This document shows positions 8,029-17,035 of a stretch of 64,000 nt of DNA, piece after piece (the first letter of the stretch is position 1; each line of letters starts with the position of its first letter). The notes beneath the pieces are model-generated. The model searched no databases. It was not told the DNA's origin and saw only the letters and a program-made list of their open reading frames with translations. This DNA is from Sphingomonas sp. R647 (GTDB lineage: Bacteria; Pseudomonadota; Alphaproteobacteria; Sphingomonadales; Sphingomonadaceae), in contig NZ_JAIQXT010000003.1 of assembly GCF_020177055.1 (NCBI RefSeq), forward strand, positions 1 through 64,000. The letters run 5' to 3'. The translations under genes and the position numbers were made by a program.

Positions 8029-9246
8029 ATGCTTACGGTGATGCAGATTCGATCGCTCAAACCGGCTGAGCGCCCGTATAAGGTTGCCGACACCGATGGT
8101 TTGTATTTGCTGGTGCAGCCATCGGGAGCTCTGCTTTGGCGTTTTCGCTACCGCTGCTGCGGCATCGAGAGTAAGCTCTCGCTGGGAAGTTTCCCCGATG
8201 TCTCCTTGCCCCAGGCCCGTCGAAAGCGCGATGAGGCCAAGGCCGAGCTGGACGACGGCATCGACCCCGTTGAGGAGAAGCGGCAGCGTCGCCTGAAAGC
8301 TGAGCTTGCGGCCCAGACGACCTTTGGGCTCGTGGCCGAGGAATATATTCAGAAGATGGAGCGGGAGGGAAAATCACCAGCGACCCTCAAAAAGGCCCGC
8401 TGGTTCCTCGAACTCCTGGCAGGCATCGCCAAGCGTCCAATTGCTTCAGTGACGCCCCACGAGCTTCTCGACGTTTTGAAGCGTGTCGAGCGTCGCGGGC
8501 ATCACGAAACCGCGCTCAGGCTACGGTCGTTCGCAGGACGCGTCTTCCGCTATGGTTTCGCTACGCTGCGAACCGAGCGCAATCCGGCGGACATTTTGCG
8601 CGGGGCGCTCACAGTCCCGCGCGTAAAACACCATGCCGCGATCGTCGAGCCAAAGAAGGTGGGCGAATTGCTGCGCGCAATCGATGGCTATAAAGGCCGA
8701 CCCGAGACCCTTCACGCGTTGAGGATCGCGCCTCACGTGTTTCTGCGGCCGGGTGAATTGAGGCAAGCGAAGTGGAGCGAGATCGATTTCGCGGAGAAGG
8801 TCTGGCGCGTGCCAGCTGAGCGGATGAAGATGAAACAGGCCCATGCGGTGCCGCTATCTCGGCAGGTGCTATACCTTCTCCAGGATCTCCGTTCGCTCGC
8901 CCGGGAAAGCGAGTATCTGTTCCCAGCGCTTCACACAACCAAGCGGCCTCTTTCAGATAACACTCTGAATGTCGCGCTACGCCGCCTGGGGTTCGAGCAC
9001 GACGAAATGACCAGCCATGGCTTCCGAGCGATGGCTAGCACCCTACTAAATGAATCCGGGCTCTGGCATCCCGACGCCATCGAGCGCGCCTTGGCCCATG
9101 GCCAGAAGGACAAGGTGCGCGCTGCTTACCATCGCGGCGCTCATTGGGCGGAGAGGGTGCGGATGGCGCAGTGGTGGTCAGATTATCTCGACCAGCTTCG
9201 CGTTGGCGGAGCGGTGATCAAGGGGAAGTTCCGCAAACGCGCATAG
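8029..9246 (+). CDS. Tyrosine-type site-specific integrase (island integrase)
   Basis: A 405-aa phage-type integrase starting at ATG 8029, preceded by AGGAGG at a spacing of 9. The N-terminus (about 1-90) is an Arm-type DNA-binding domain of the DUF4102 kind (YKVADTDGLYLLVQPSG, LSLGSFPDVSLPQAR). The SAM-like core-binding domain is at about 100-185. The catalytic domain shows the RECTOR-type residues: Arg in FLRPGELRQAKW, His-x-x-Arg in SHGFRAMAST, His in ALAHGQ and the nucleophilic Tyr in RAAYHRG. It lies directly downstream of tRNA-Thr, the classic arrangement for an integrating island. Base composition is less GC-rich than the flanking backbone. Confidence 0.93.
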   Translation: MLTVMQIRSLKPAERPYKVADTDGLYLLVQPSGALLWRFRYRCCGIESKLSLGSFPDVSLPQARRKRDEAKAELDDGIDPVEEKRQRRLKAELAAQTTFGLVAEEYIQKMEREGKSPATLKKARWFLELLAGIAKRPIASVTPHELLDVLKRVERRGHHETALRLRSFAGRVFRYGFATLRTERNPADILRGALTVPRVKHHAAIVEPKKVGELLRAIDGYKGRPETLHALRIAPHVFLRPGELRQAKWSEIDFAEKVWRVPAERMKMKQAHAVPLSRQVLYLLQDLRSLARESEYLFPALHTTKRPLSDNTLNVALRRLGFEHDEMTSHGFRAMASTLLNESGLWHPDAIERALAHGQKDKVRAAYHRGAHWAERVRMAQWWSDYLDQLRVGGAVIKGKFRKRA

Positions 9247-9365
9247 CCGCTATGGGCCGGTTGCTGCGTGGCAGGTCTTGGGTAGGAACTCGTGATAGCG
9301 GCAGGTCGGCTTTCGGGCGGCTCCGGGACGGCCTCTAGCGGCGAAAACTGGGTGGAAAGCGGACG

Positions 9366-9719
9366 CTAAACGCCGAGGATCGACACCGACAGGCGCTCGT
9401 CACAGCGCTGAGCTAGCCAATCAGCAATCTTATCCAAAAATACGGCTTGGTCATCTGCGTCAGCTGCGCGCAAGTCGGCGGCTTGCGAACGAAGGCATCG
9501 CACGAGAGCGCTTCTCACTGAACCCGGCAACTCTGATACCCCATACCGCGACGAATTAGTCCAGCCACCCCACGCATTGCGGAGGCACGGCTCAACAGAA
9601 AAGAAGGCATCTTCGCAAACGGCGATACCAGTACCAATGTCGGGGTAGACGCCCTCGGCAAACTGGATCGTAGCGCCTCCCACCAACCCGGTCGTCGGCT
9701 GAACACCGTAGTCCGTCAT
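9366..9719 (-). CDS. Hypothetical protein
   Basis: A 117-aa protein starting MTDYGVQPTT. I do not recognise a family. It has no signal peptide or membrane segment. The C-terminal half looks helical and acidic (AADLRAADADDQAVFLDKIADWLAQ). The open frame continues upstream, but that part is the dispersed repeat at 9755-9815 and not coding. No strong ribosome binding site is present. It lies between the integrase and a truncated regulator, so it is accessory DNA. Confidence 0.5.
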   Translation of the reverse strand: MTDYGVQPTTGLVGGATIQFAEGVYPDIGTGIAVCEDAFFSVEPCLRNAWGGWTNSSRYGVSELPGSVRSALVRCLRSQAADLRAADADDQAVFLDKIADWLAQRCDERLSVSILGV

Positions 9720-9754
9720 ACTTCTATTCTGCGCAAAGGCCCGAACGTCCGCAA

Positions 9755-9815
9755 TGGGGTCGGCACCTGAATGGCAGGAAATCGCGGGGGTTGCAGAAAA
9801 GCCGCCCTTTAGGTG
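9755..9815 (-). repeat. Dispersed intergenic repeat, copy 1
   Basis: Read on the minus strand, this stretch matches 55875-55935 (plus strand) at 48 of 61 bases, with the shared core CCGCGATTTC and the 3' block CGACCCCA. It abuts the broken 5' end of the LysR remnant, so it may mark a rearrangement endpoint. Confidence 0.6.
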
Positions 9816-10088
9816 CCGATCGAGGTGGTGTTTGCGGCATTCTCGCAGGTGCCGTGGATGGTGGCCGGACCGACCCGCCTCGCGCTGATGCATGAACGCC
9901 TTGCGCGCGAACTGGCCCCCCGGCTCGGCCTGTTGATCCATGAGCCGCCATTCCCGCTCCCGGTGATGCGGGAGATGATGCAGTTGCACAGCGCCCTAAA
10001 GATGGACCGCGGCCTCGCCTCGCTGTGCGAACGGCTTCAGGCGGTCGCGGGGGCGGGCGAGCAGACATTGCGTACTGTGGAGACGTAG
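9813..10088 (+). pseudogene. LysR-family regulator, C-terminal remnant
   Basis: The 91-codon frame starts right after a stop codon, and its only initiation codon is an internal GTG. The product matches only the last third of a LysR effector-binding domain (PWMVAGPTRLALMHERLA, then PPFPLPVMREMMQLH, a pattern typical of NodD-like LysR C-termini). The HTH and most of the co-inducer domain are absent. Upstream sequence is a dispersed intergenic repeat, so the gene appears truncated by an insertion or deletion at the edge of the mobile region. No function expected. Confidence 0.65.
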
Positions 10089-10212
10089 AGGTTCGAGAAC
10101 CCGCCATGCCGATGTTCTGGTCGGAGGTGGTGCCCCTTACCGCAGTCCCGCGGATCGATGCCCATGGCGCATGGAGACCCTCCCGCCCGTCATCGGCGCA
10201 CCGGGATACCTC

Positions 10213-10884
10213 TCAGCCTTCATACTGCAGATAGGCGAGCGCCATGGTCGAAAGTTCCGACTTGAGCGTGGCCCAGATCTCGTCGTCAGCCGATTCAGCG
10301 GTCGATCCCAGGCCGAATTGGCGGGCTGCCGTGGCGAACACGATGCGGAACACCGAATGGGCGGCGCGCTCGGGATCCTTGGACCGGATTTCGTCGCGGA
10401 ACGTCAGGATCGCCTTGGCCGAAAGATCGGCCGAGCGCTGCGCGGTCTCACGCCCGGGGGCCGAAACGGCGGGGTCGATCGACGCGCGCTGCATGATCGT
10501 CCGCAGCAGTTGCGAATGGGTCGAGAGGAAATTGCTGTATCCATCCACATAGCGCGGCAGAAATTGGGCAAGCGAGCTGGATTCGCTGAGGAGCCCGGCG
10601 ATCATCTCGCCCTCCTTCTCGACGATCGACTGCAACTCCTCCGCGATCACGGCGTGGAGCAGCCGGTCCTTGCTCTCGAAACGCAGATAGATCGAACCGA
10701 TCGATACCGCGCCGCGCTCGCTCACGTCCTGCAGCGTGAATTCCTCGCTCCCCCGTTCGAGCATGAGCGCCTTGGTCGCATCGAGCATGCGGCGAAACGA
10801 AGCAAGGCTGCGGCCTTGGCGGGGCTTACGGCTCAGCGCGCTGGCGGCGAGGGCCTCGGTGGGCGACGGAGCGACACTTGACAT
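10213..10884 (-). CDS. TetR/AcrR-family transcriptional regulator
   Basis: A 223-aa regulator (start MSSVAPSP; ATG codons 3 and 7 codons further upstream are also possible). The N-terminal HTH is typical of TetR: RMLDATKALMLERG, then FTLQDVSERGAVSIGSIYLRFESKDRLLHAV. The C-terminal ligand-binding domain is helical. It is divergent from a flavin-dependent monooxygenase, with an 82-bp region between them holding a half-conserved copy of a dyad (10909-10924) that recurs at five other promoters in the window. It is therefore the leading candidate for the regulator of the catabolic region; ligand unknown. Confidence 0.88.
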   Translation of the reverse strand: MSSVAPSPTEALAASALSRKPRQGRSLASFRRMLDATKALMLERGSEEFTLQDVSERGAVSIGSIYLRFESKDRLLHAVIAEELQSIVEKEGEMIAGLLSESSSLAQFLPRYVDGYSNFLSTHSQLLRTIMQRASIDPAVSAPGRETAQRSADLSAKAILTFRDEIRSKDPERAAHSVFRIVFATAARQFGLGSTAESADDEIWATLKSELSTMALAYLQYEG

Positions 10885-10908
10885 GCGGAGCATAAGGGAT
10901 ATCAAAAT

Positions 10909-10924
10909 AGGAACGTCAATTCTA
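10909..10924. promoter_or_regulatory. Weak copy of the TAGAAT-N4-ATTCTA dyad
   Basis: AGGAAC-GTCA-ATTCTA, followed by AATTT. The right half-site is perfect and shares the AATT extension with the copies at 19151 and 31631; the left half is degenerate. It sits between the TetR gene and the divergent monooxygenase gene. Confidence 0.4.
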
Positions 10925-10966
10925 ATTTAGACAACAGCGAAGATTCTGATTCGCGGGGGAGAGGTC

Positions 10967-12079
10967 ATGCGGTTCTCGGTTTTTCTCAATGCTCGTTCGA
11001 TGCGTCCCGAGGACGACCGCGCGTTGATGCAAGATCTGGAGCGGCACGCGACGCTCGCCCGGGATCTGAACTTCGACGCGGTGTTCATGCCCGACCACCA
11101 TTTCAACGGGTACATGCCGCTGGCGAGCGACAGCTTCATCTTCGCCGCCTATCTCGCCGCGAAACTGCCCGAACTGCATTTCGGCTTTTCAGTCGTGTCG
11201 GTGCCGCTGCACCATCCGGTCCGTTTCGTTGAGCGGATCAACCTGCTCGATCAGCTGACCGACGGGAAACTGCTTGTCGGGGTCGGTAGTGGCACGACGC
11301 CGGAGGAGATGATCGGCTTTGGCGTCAACTACAAGGACGCCGGTGCGGTTGCCGAACGCAATCTGGCGCTGGCCGAGCAACTCTGGGCCAAGCGCATGGA
11401 GGATCCGGCAGTCGAGATCGCCAATGGCCCGCATCAGGGGCGGGTACTGCAGCGGATCGCGCCGGCGGCCTATACCCCAGGCCATGCGCGGCTGATGCCC
11501 GTGGCGCTCAAGGAATCGAGCGCACGTCGCGCTGCGACCCATGGCTGGCCCGCCTTCATCCCGGCCTTCACCCCGCCCCAGATCGGCGGGACCGAGCCGT
11601 TCGTCCATGTGAAGAAGTATTTCGACACCTATCGCGCCATGCTGGAAGAGGCGGGTCACGACGCGGCAACGATCGCATCGGCGCTCGACTGGACGACGCA
11701 CACCTATCAGGCGGTGCATGTCGCGGAGACCGACGAACAGGCGCGCGACGAACTCATGGTGATACTGCGCCACTATCAGGACGCGATCGAGCGCGAGGCG
11801 GAGTTCAACGCACGCGCCGAATCGGACGATGCCAATCGCAAGACCGATCGCACGCCCAACGCGCTGACCGATGACTGGATCGGCACCTGGTGCCTCTATG
11901 GATCGCCCGAGACGGTGATCGAGCATCTCAAGCCCTATGAGCAGTTGGGCATCGGCAACATCCTGTGCGGGACCCTGACCGGGCCGCTGACCGAAGAGCG
12001 GATGCGGCTCGGCAATCAGACGCTCGATCTGTTGTCGCGCAAGGTGATGCCGGCATTCGGTGGCGGTCGTCGCGCATGA
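10967..12079 (+). CDS. LLM-class flavin-dependent monooxygenase
   Basis: A 370-aa bacterial-luciferase-like TIM-barrel enzyme. FMNH2-dependent members insert oxygen into or cleave organic substrates using reduced flavin from a partner reductase. Family features include the N-terminal RDLNFDAVFMPDHHF segment, FGFSVVSVPLHHPVRFVER, the glycine-rich LVGVGSGTTPEEM loop and the GSPETVIEHL segment near the C-terminus. A GGGGGAGAGG ribosome binding site precedes it. The next gene, an NADPH-dependent FMN reductase, overlaps its stop by ATGA, strongly suggesting a two-component monooxygenase. The substrate cannot be read from sequence; context suggests an aglycone or another plant compound. It is divergent from a TetR regulator. 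Confidence 0.9.
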   Translation: MRFSVFLNARSMRPEDDRALMQDLERHATLARDLNFDAVFMPDHHFNGYMPLASDSFIFAAYLAAKLPELHFGFSVVSVPLHHPVRFVERINLLDQLTDGKLLVGVGSGTTPEEMIGFGVNYKDAGAVAERNLALAEQLWAKRMEDPAVEIANGPHQGRVLQRIAPAAYTPGHARLMPVALKESSARRAATHGWPAFIPAFTPPQIGGTEPFVHVKKYFDTYRAMLEEAGHDAATIASALDWTTHTYQAVHVAETDEQARDELMVILRHYQDAIEREAEFNARAESDDANRKTDRTPNALTDDWIGTWCLYGSPETVIEHLKPYEQLGIGNILCGTLTGPLTEERMRLGNQTLDLLSRKVMPAFGGGRRA

Positions 12080-12642
12080 CGCATGTCGTGGGAATCGGTG
12101 GCACGCTGCGCGAGGGGTCATCCAGCGAGCGGCTGGTGCGGGCAACGCTCGACCGCTGCGTGGCGCGCGGGGCCTCGGCACAGATGTTCGACGGGCCGTT
12201 TCTGGCGCAGCTGCCTCATTATGACCCCGCCGCCCCGGTCCGCTGCGCGGCGGAGCGCGACCTGGTCGAAGCGGTCCGCGCCGCCGATGCGCTGGTGATC
12301 GCATCACCGGGTTATCACGGTGGTATTTCCGGGTTGGTGAAAAATGCGATTGATCTGCTTGAAGAGCTGGCGCGGGACGCCCGGCCCTATTTCGATGGAC
12401 GGCCGGTAGGATTGATCGTGTCGGCGGCGGGGTGGCAGGCTACGGGCGTGACGCTGACCGCGCTGCGCGGTGTGGTGCATGCGATGCGGGGTTGGCCGAC
12501 GCCGCTCGGCATCGCGGTCAACTCGGTCGAACAGCGTCCGTTCGACGGATCGGGCGCGCTCGCCGATCCCGCGATCGCGGCGCAGATCGACATGCTTGCG
12601 GCCCAGTTGGTGGCACCGGTGGGAGCGCTTGCCCGCGCTTGA
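12076..12642 (+). CDS. NADPH-dependent FMN reductase
   Basis: A 188-aa flavodoxin-fold reductase starting at ATG 12076, which overlaps the stop of the monooxygenase gene (ATGA). Motifs are GIGGTLREGSSSERLVR (FMN phosphate loop), ALVIASPGYHGGISGLVKNAIDLLE (the family's P-x-Y-x-x-x-x-G-x-x-K-N-x-x-D pattern) and an SAAGWQATG loop. It would supply reduced FMN to the luciferase-like enzyme upstream. Its translational coupling supports joint function. A promoter and operator for the following TonB-dependent receptor begin at its stop codon. Confidence 0.9.
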   Translation: MTHVVGIGGTLREGSSSERLVRATLDRCVARGASAQMFDGPFLAQLPHYDPAAPVRCAAERDLVEAVRAADALVIASPGYHGGISGLVKNAIDLLEELARDARPYFDGRPVGLIVSAAGWQATGVTLTALRGVVHAMRGWPTPLGIAVNSVEQRPFDGSGALADPAIAAQIDMLAAQLVAPVGALARA

Positions 12643-12676
12643 CTCGGGTTTCAAATGAATTAGAATACCAATTCTA
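12639..12676 (+). promoter_or_regulatory. Promoter with perfect TAGAAT-N4-ATTCTA operator
   Basis: TTGACT (12639-12644), a 16-bp spacer, then TAGAAT (12661-12666) form a sigma-70-like promoter. TAGAAT is also the left arm of a perfect dyad, TAGAAT-ACCA-ATTCTA (12661-12676), so a bound regulator would cover the -10 element. It drives the TonB-dependent receptor at 12724. Confidence 0.65.
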
Positions 12677-12723
12677 CTTAAATCCAGATGCGGGAGAACC
12701 CGCGCTGAAGTGAGGGAGGGGAT

Positions 12724-15084
12724 ATGATGCGTAAGCTCATGTTGAAGTCGTGCCTGTTTGCCAGTGCTGCCATGATCGCAGGGTCGCCTGCACTGGCGCA
12801 AACATCGCAGGCCGAAGAAGAAGAAATCGTCGTTACCGCGCAGAACCGGGTCGAGAACGTCCAGGACGTGCCTATCGCCATTCAGGTAGTTTCGGGTGAA
12901 ACCCTTGAGAAGGCGGGCATCTCCGACCTCAGCGGCATCCAGCAGGTCGCTCCTGCGGTGCAGATTGTTCAGGACACCAATCTGACGCGCGTGACCGTCC
13001 GTGGCGTCGGCACCAACGATAATGCCGAAACACAGGACACGTCGATCGCGGTCAATATCGACGGTGAGTATATCAACCGCCCGACGGTCCTGAATGCGGG
13101 CCTGTTCGACCTCGCCCGGGTCGAGGTGCTGCGCGGGCCGCAGGGCACGCTGTACGGCCGGAACGCCACCGGCGGCGCGATCAACTTCATCACCCGAAAG
13201 CCGGGCGCGGAACTGGGTTTCAACCTCACGGCATCCTACGGCAATTTCGATCATGTGCTGGTGCAGGGCGGGATCGATCTCCCGTTCGGCGATATCGGCG
13301 GCATTCGCGTTGCCGGGACCTATTCGAAGCGGGATGGGTATTTCTCGCATCCCAACCTCACCATCAGCACGGGTGACGACTATACCCGTGGCGGCCGTGT
13401 CAGCCTGGTCCTTCGCCCGACCGATGCGCTCACGATCGACGCCGCTGTCGAGCATGTGGCGTCAGACCGCCATCTGGCGGCGCAGGCTTTTGCCAACTTC
13501 AATTCGGGCCTGGGCTATAACGCAGCCAACGCGCCGGGTGCGACGTGCAACCAGAATGGCTTTGTGCGCGTGGGTGCGGATACTCGTCTGGTCGTCTGCA
13601 TTCCGCAGAACACCAACGCGCTCGCCGCGGTCGATCGGGGCAACTACCTCGCACCGGCGCGTAGCCCGAGCATTCAGGAGCAGCGGACGACGGCTATTCG
13701 CGGGCGCGTTTCCTATGATTTCGGCGGTGCTACCCTGACCTATACGGGTGGCTATCGTACGACGGACGAGAGCTTCGACGCCGGGCTCGCTCCGGCCTAC
13801 ACCTTCAAGAACTTTGCCAACGATGTGGACACGCAGAGCCATGAGCTGCGGATCAATGGCGGCAAGGCCGGCGGTATCCAGTGGCAGGCTGGCGCGTTCC
13901 ACTTCAAGGAAGAGCTTGATATCGAACGCGGCCTGTTCAACGGCCCGCCGTTCCTGCCGGCGTTCCTGCTGGGCGCCAATGGCGGCTACATCAACTATTT
14001 CGACCGTCAGGTAAGCAGCTCGAGCTGGGCCGTGTTCGCCCAGACCGATATCCCGATCACCGAGACGCTCACCGCAGTCGTCGGCGGACGGTACACGTGG
14101 GACGATCGCAGCGCGGTGTTCAACGTCTATGGCAGCGGCATCGCCAACCCCACCTCGCCGCTGAACAACACCGGCCCGGTTCGGATCACGGCGGCACCGC
14201 TGTCGGTACAGCGGCCGAGCGCGAGCGCGGAGAAGTTCACCTGGCTGGCCGGGCTCAACTACCAGCCAGACGCCGACACGCTCGTCTATGCCAAGGTGTC
14301 GACGGGCTTCAAGGCCGGTGGCTTCGACTCCGTTGGATCGTACGCGCCGGAGAGCAACACCGCCTATGAAGCCGGGATCAAGCGCAGCTTCGGCGGCGGC
14401 GGGGCGAACTTCGTCAACCTCTCCGGCTTCTATTACGACTACAAGGACCTGCAGGCATCGGTGCTGCTCGACAACTCGATCGGCGGCCAGGTGTTCAACG
14501 CCGGCAAGGCGCGGATCTGGGGCATCGAGCTCGACGCGTCGTTCAAGGTGCTTGAGAACGGCCGCTTCACTGCCAGCGTGAACTATCTCGACTCGAAGTA
14601 TCAGGACTTCCTGGCTTCGTACGCGGTGTTCTGCGCCTCCTCGACCTTGCCCAGCGGCTGCGTCACTGGCCTTGGCGACATCGATAGCAATGCGACGGCG
14701 GCGCCAATCGTGCAGCCCAACCTGGCTGGCAATCGCCCGCCGCAGTCGCCGCGCTGGGTGATCGCTGCAGGTTATGAGCATCGCTTCGATCTGGGCGGCT
14801 CCGGCAGCATCACGCCGAGCGTCTTCTCGCGCTACAAGAGCTCGTACTTCGTCGACATCTTCAACTATAATGACTCGCGCCAGAAGGCGTTCTTCCAGAC
14901 CGATGCCAACATCGAGTGGCGCTCTGCGGACGACAAGTTCGGGGTGCAGGCATTCGTCCGCAATCTCGAAGACAACCAGCCACTGACCTATGCGGGCTTC
15001 ACCGCTGCGGGCAACGACGACATCTATGTCTGGCAATTCGGCACGCCGCGTACCTACGGCGTCCGGCTCAGCCTCGACTTCTGA
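12724..15084 (+). CDS. TonB-dependent outer-membrane receptor
   Basis: A 786-aa receptor with a signal peptide (MLKSCLFASAAMIAGSPALAQ) and a TonB box EEEIVVTAQ just after cleavage. The plug domain (about 45-160) includes VRGVGTNDNAETQ and RVEVLRGPQGTLYGRNATGG. A 22-strand barrel follows, ending in the terminal motif RTYGVRLSLDF with the C-terminal Phe typical of outer-membrane proteins. It belongs to the large sphingomonad receptor class often used for aromatic or glycoside substrates. GGGAGGGG precedes two possible ATG codons (12724, 12727). Own promoter with operator upstream and terminator downstream. Confidence 0.95.
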   Translation: MMRKLMLKSCLFASAAMIAGSPALAQTSQAEEEEIVVTAQNRVENVQDVPIAIQVVSGETLEKAGISDLSGIQQVAPAVQIVQDTNLTRVTVRGVGTNDNAETQDTSIAVNIDGEYINRPTVLNAGLFDLARVEVLRGPQGTLYGRNATGGAINFITRKPGAELGFNLTASYGNFDHVLVQGGIDLPFGDIGGIRVAGTYSKRDGYFSHPNLTISTGDDYTRGGRVSLVLRPTDALTIDAAVEHVASDRHLAAQAFANFNSGLGYNAANAPGATCNQNGFVRVGADTRLVVCIPQNTNALAAVDRGNYLAPARSPSIQEQRTTAIRGRVSYDFGGATLTYTGGYRTTDESFDAGLAPAYTFKNFANDVDTQSHELRINGGKAGGIQWQAGAFHFKEELDIERGLFNGPPFLPAFLLGANGGYINYFDRQVSSSSWAVFAQTDIPITETLTAVVGGRYTWDDRSAVFNVYGSGIANPTSPLNNTGPVRITAAPLSVQRPSASAEKFTWLAGLNYQPDADTLVYAKVSTGFKAGGFDSVGSYAPESNTAYEAGIKRSFGGGGANFVNLSGFYYDYKDLQASVLLDNSIGGQVFNAGKARIWGIELDASFKVLENGRFTASVNYLDSKYQDFLASYAVFCASSTLPSGCVTGLGDIDSNATAAPIVQPNLAGNRPPQSPRWVIAAGYEHRFDLGGSGSITPSVFSRYKSSYFVDIFNYNDSRQKAFFQTDANIEWRSADDKFGVQAFVRNLEDNQPLTYAGFTAAGNDDIYVWQFGTPRTYGVRLSLDF

Positions 15085-15097
15085 TACAACCCTCCTT

Positions 15098-15130
15098 GGG
15101 GCGACCGGAAACGGTCGCCCCTTCCTTTTC
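15098..15130 (+). terminator. Rho-independent terminator
   Basis: GGGGCGACC / GGTCGCCCC stem (15098-15106 and 15113-15121, 6-nt loop) followed by the T-rich TTCCTTTTC, 13 bases behind the receptor stop codon. Confidence 0.85.
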
Positions 15131-15205
15131 AAGGACGTGTCGTGACGCTTTCCCCTTGTGGCGAACGGATCGTCGCCGACCTGCATGACCCGACGGTGAC
15201 GTCCC

Positions 15206-16534
15206 TTGGCGCCTGAGACGCAGCGAGGCGGGGCGCCCCTCTCGCTTACCGAGCGGCTGAGCTATGGCGCGGGCGATTTCGGCTTCAGCCTCGCCTACAA
15301 CATGGCGGGCGCGTTCCTGCTCTTCTACTACACCAATGTGGCGATGCTGCCTGCGGCCGCAGTGGGGACGATTTTCCTCGCCGCGCGGCTGCTCGATGCG
15401 GTCATTGACATCTTCGTCGGCATTGCGGTCGACAAGACGCGCACGCGCTGGGGGCGCACGCGGCCCTATTTCCTGTTTACCGCCATTCCCTATGCGCTGG
15501 TGTTCATCCTCGTCTTCACCGTGCCCGACTGGTCGCAGAATGCGAAGCTGATCTACGCCTTCCTGACCTTCAAGGCGCTCGGCATCCTGATGTCGCTGGG
15601 GTCGATCCCCTATACCGCGCTGATGCCGATGATGACGACGGATACCGGCGAGCGACTGAAGCTCGGTGGGATGCGGTCGATCGGCACGTCGATCTCGGTC
15701 ATCCTCGGTACCGCCGCGACGATGCCTTTGGTCGGGCTGTTCGGCGGCGGCGATATGCAGCGCGGATTTCTCGCCACCGCGATCCTGTTCGCCGGCCTGT
15801 CGCTGATCGCGCTGTTCCTGCTCTTCCGCAATTGCAAGGAACGGTACGAAGATCACGCCTCGCCCAGCTTCGCGGTCCTGCCCGCAATCGGGGAGATGCT
15901 GCGCAACCGCGCCTGGCTGGTGTGCTTCGGCTTTACCCTGCTCTATTTCGTGCGGTTCGGGACGATGATCTCGCTCACCGCCTTCTTTGCGATCGATGTA
16001 CTCGGGCATCCCTGGATGATCTCGATCCTGCTGCCCGCCATTTCGGGCACATTGCTGATCGCCGCGTTCATTGCGCCGCCCATCCTCGCGCGTACCGGTA
16101 TCCGCAAAGGGTGCTTTGCCGCATGTCTGATCGCGGTCGCGCTGTTCCTGTTGCTGCCGCTGACCGAGGCAAGCCCGCCGGCGTTCCTCGCGCTCTACAT
16201 CGCCGCATCGGTCGTCACCTCGGTCACCATCACCGGCATTTTTACGATGGCGGCGGAGACGGTCGACTATCACGAGGGACGCTTCGGCACGCGCAATGAA
16301 GGCCTGTTGTCGGCCGGGATCAGCCTGGCGACGAAGGTCGGCATGGCGGTCGGATCGGCGGCCATCGCCTATTCGCTGGGCGCGGTGGGCTATGTCCCGA
16401 CCGGCGTAAGCGACGCCGCGCGCGAGACGATCCGCTGGTCATATTATGGCTGGCCGGTCGTGCTGCTCGCGCTGCAGGCGGTGGTTGTCCTCGCTTGGCC
16501 GATGGAGCGCGCGAGCCGGCCTGCCACCGCCTGA
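15206..16534 (+). CDS. MFS transporter, glycoside-pentoside-hexuronide (GPH) type
   Basis: A 442-aa, 12-helix carrier. The N-terminal LTERLSYGAGDFGFSLAY pattern and the DKTRTRWGRTRPY loop between helices 2 and 3 are hallmarks of GPH cation:sugar symporters. The start is a TTG at 15206; an in-frame TGA lies 9 bases upstream, and the conserved N-terminal segment would be lost with any later start. It is followed within 20 bases by a ThuA-like gene and then a GH43 glycosidase, so it most likely imports an oligosaccharide or glycoside. TTG initiation with a weak ribosome binding site suggests low expression. Confidence 0.88.
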   Translation: MAPETQRGGAPLSLTERLSYGAGDFGFSLAYNMAGAFLLFYYTNVAMLPAAAVGTIFLAARLLDAVIDIFVGIAVDKTRTRWGRTRPYFLFTAIPYALVFILVFTVPDWSQNAKLIYAFLTFKALGILMSLGSIPYTALMPMMTTDTGERLKLGGMRSIGTSISVILGTAATMPLVGLFGGGDMQRGFLATAILFAGLSLIALFLLFRNCKERYEDHASPSFAVLPAIGEMLRNRAWLVCFGFTLLYFVRFGTMISLTAFFAIDVLGHPWMISILLPAISGTLLIAAFIAPPILARTGIRKGCFAACLIAVALFLLLPLTEASPPAFLALYIAASVVTSVTITGIFTMAAETVDYHEGRFGTRNEGLLSAGISLATKVGMAVGSAAIAYSLGAVGYVPTGVSDAARETIRWSYYGWPVVLLALQAVVVLAWPMERASRPATA

Positions 16535-16553
16535 TCGTCCCGGAGACCTATCG

Positions 16554-16973
16554 ATGCGAGTCACGATGGCCTTGTTCTGCACCGCTCTGATCGCCGCCGC
16601 CGTATCTGCACAGACCGTGCCGGTCGCCGACATCCCGGTGACGTTCGATCCTGCCGCCAAGGTGCGCGTGCTGGCGACCGCGCTCGACGATCCGGCGGAT
16701 TACGATCCCGAGCGCGCCGGGCCGAAATACGACCCGAAGGCCTACTCTGCCGAAAACCTCGCCAAGATGCAGAATATGGGCAGGCCGGACCCGCAAATCT
16801 GGGTGCAGGACTATGGCAAAGGTCGCGTCTTCTCGATCACGCTGGGCCATGGGCCGGACACGATCCAGTATGACGGCTTCAGGACGCTCTTCGCGCGCGG
16901 CACCGAATGGGCGGCGACGGGGAAGGTGACGATCAAGCCTTATGACAAGGCAGCGGATTTCACACATCCATAA
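16554..16973 (+). CDS. ThuA-like domain protein, shortened
   Basis: A 139-aa secreted protein (signal peptide MALFCTALIAAAVSAQ). The rest matches only the C-terminal half of ThuA-like domains: KVRVLATALDDP, then WVQDYGKGRVFSITLGHGPDT and FRTLFARGTEWAATGKV. Ordinary ThuA-family proteins are about 220-300 aa, so the N-terminal half of the fold is missing. The signal peptide joins directly to the remaining part, which points to an internal deletion rather than a 5' truncation. ThuA proteins are linked with sugar uptake or keto-sugar turnover. It lies in an operon between a GPH carrier and GH43. It may be non-functional. Confidence 0.7.
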   Translation: MRVTMALFCTALIAAAVSAQTVPVADIPVTFDPAAKVRVLATALDDPADYDPERAGPKYDPKAYSAENLAKMQNMGRPDPQIWVQDYGKGRVFSITLGHGPDTIQYDGFRTLFARGTEWAATGKVTIKPYDKAADFTHP

Positions 16974-17035
16974 CGGGATCGCTGGAGCGCACACACGCGC
17001 GCCCGCGGCTTGCCAAGCTTTCTAGGAAACAGTGC

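Noticed and set aside
7809..8093. Minus-strand open frame covering the tRNA and the integrase leader
   Set aside because: Its C-terminus is simply the reverse translation of tRNA-Thr; no ribosome binding site and no domain.
13462..15186. 574-codon minus-strand frame opposite the first TonB receptor
   Set aside because: Antisense shadow without ribosome binding site or domain.
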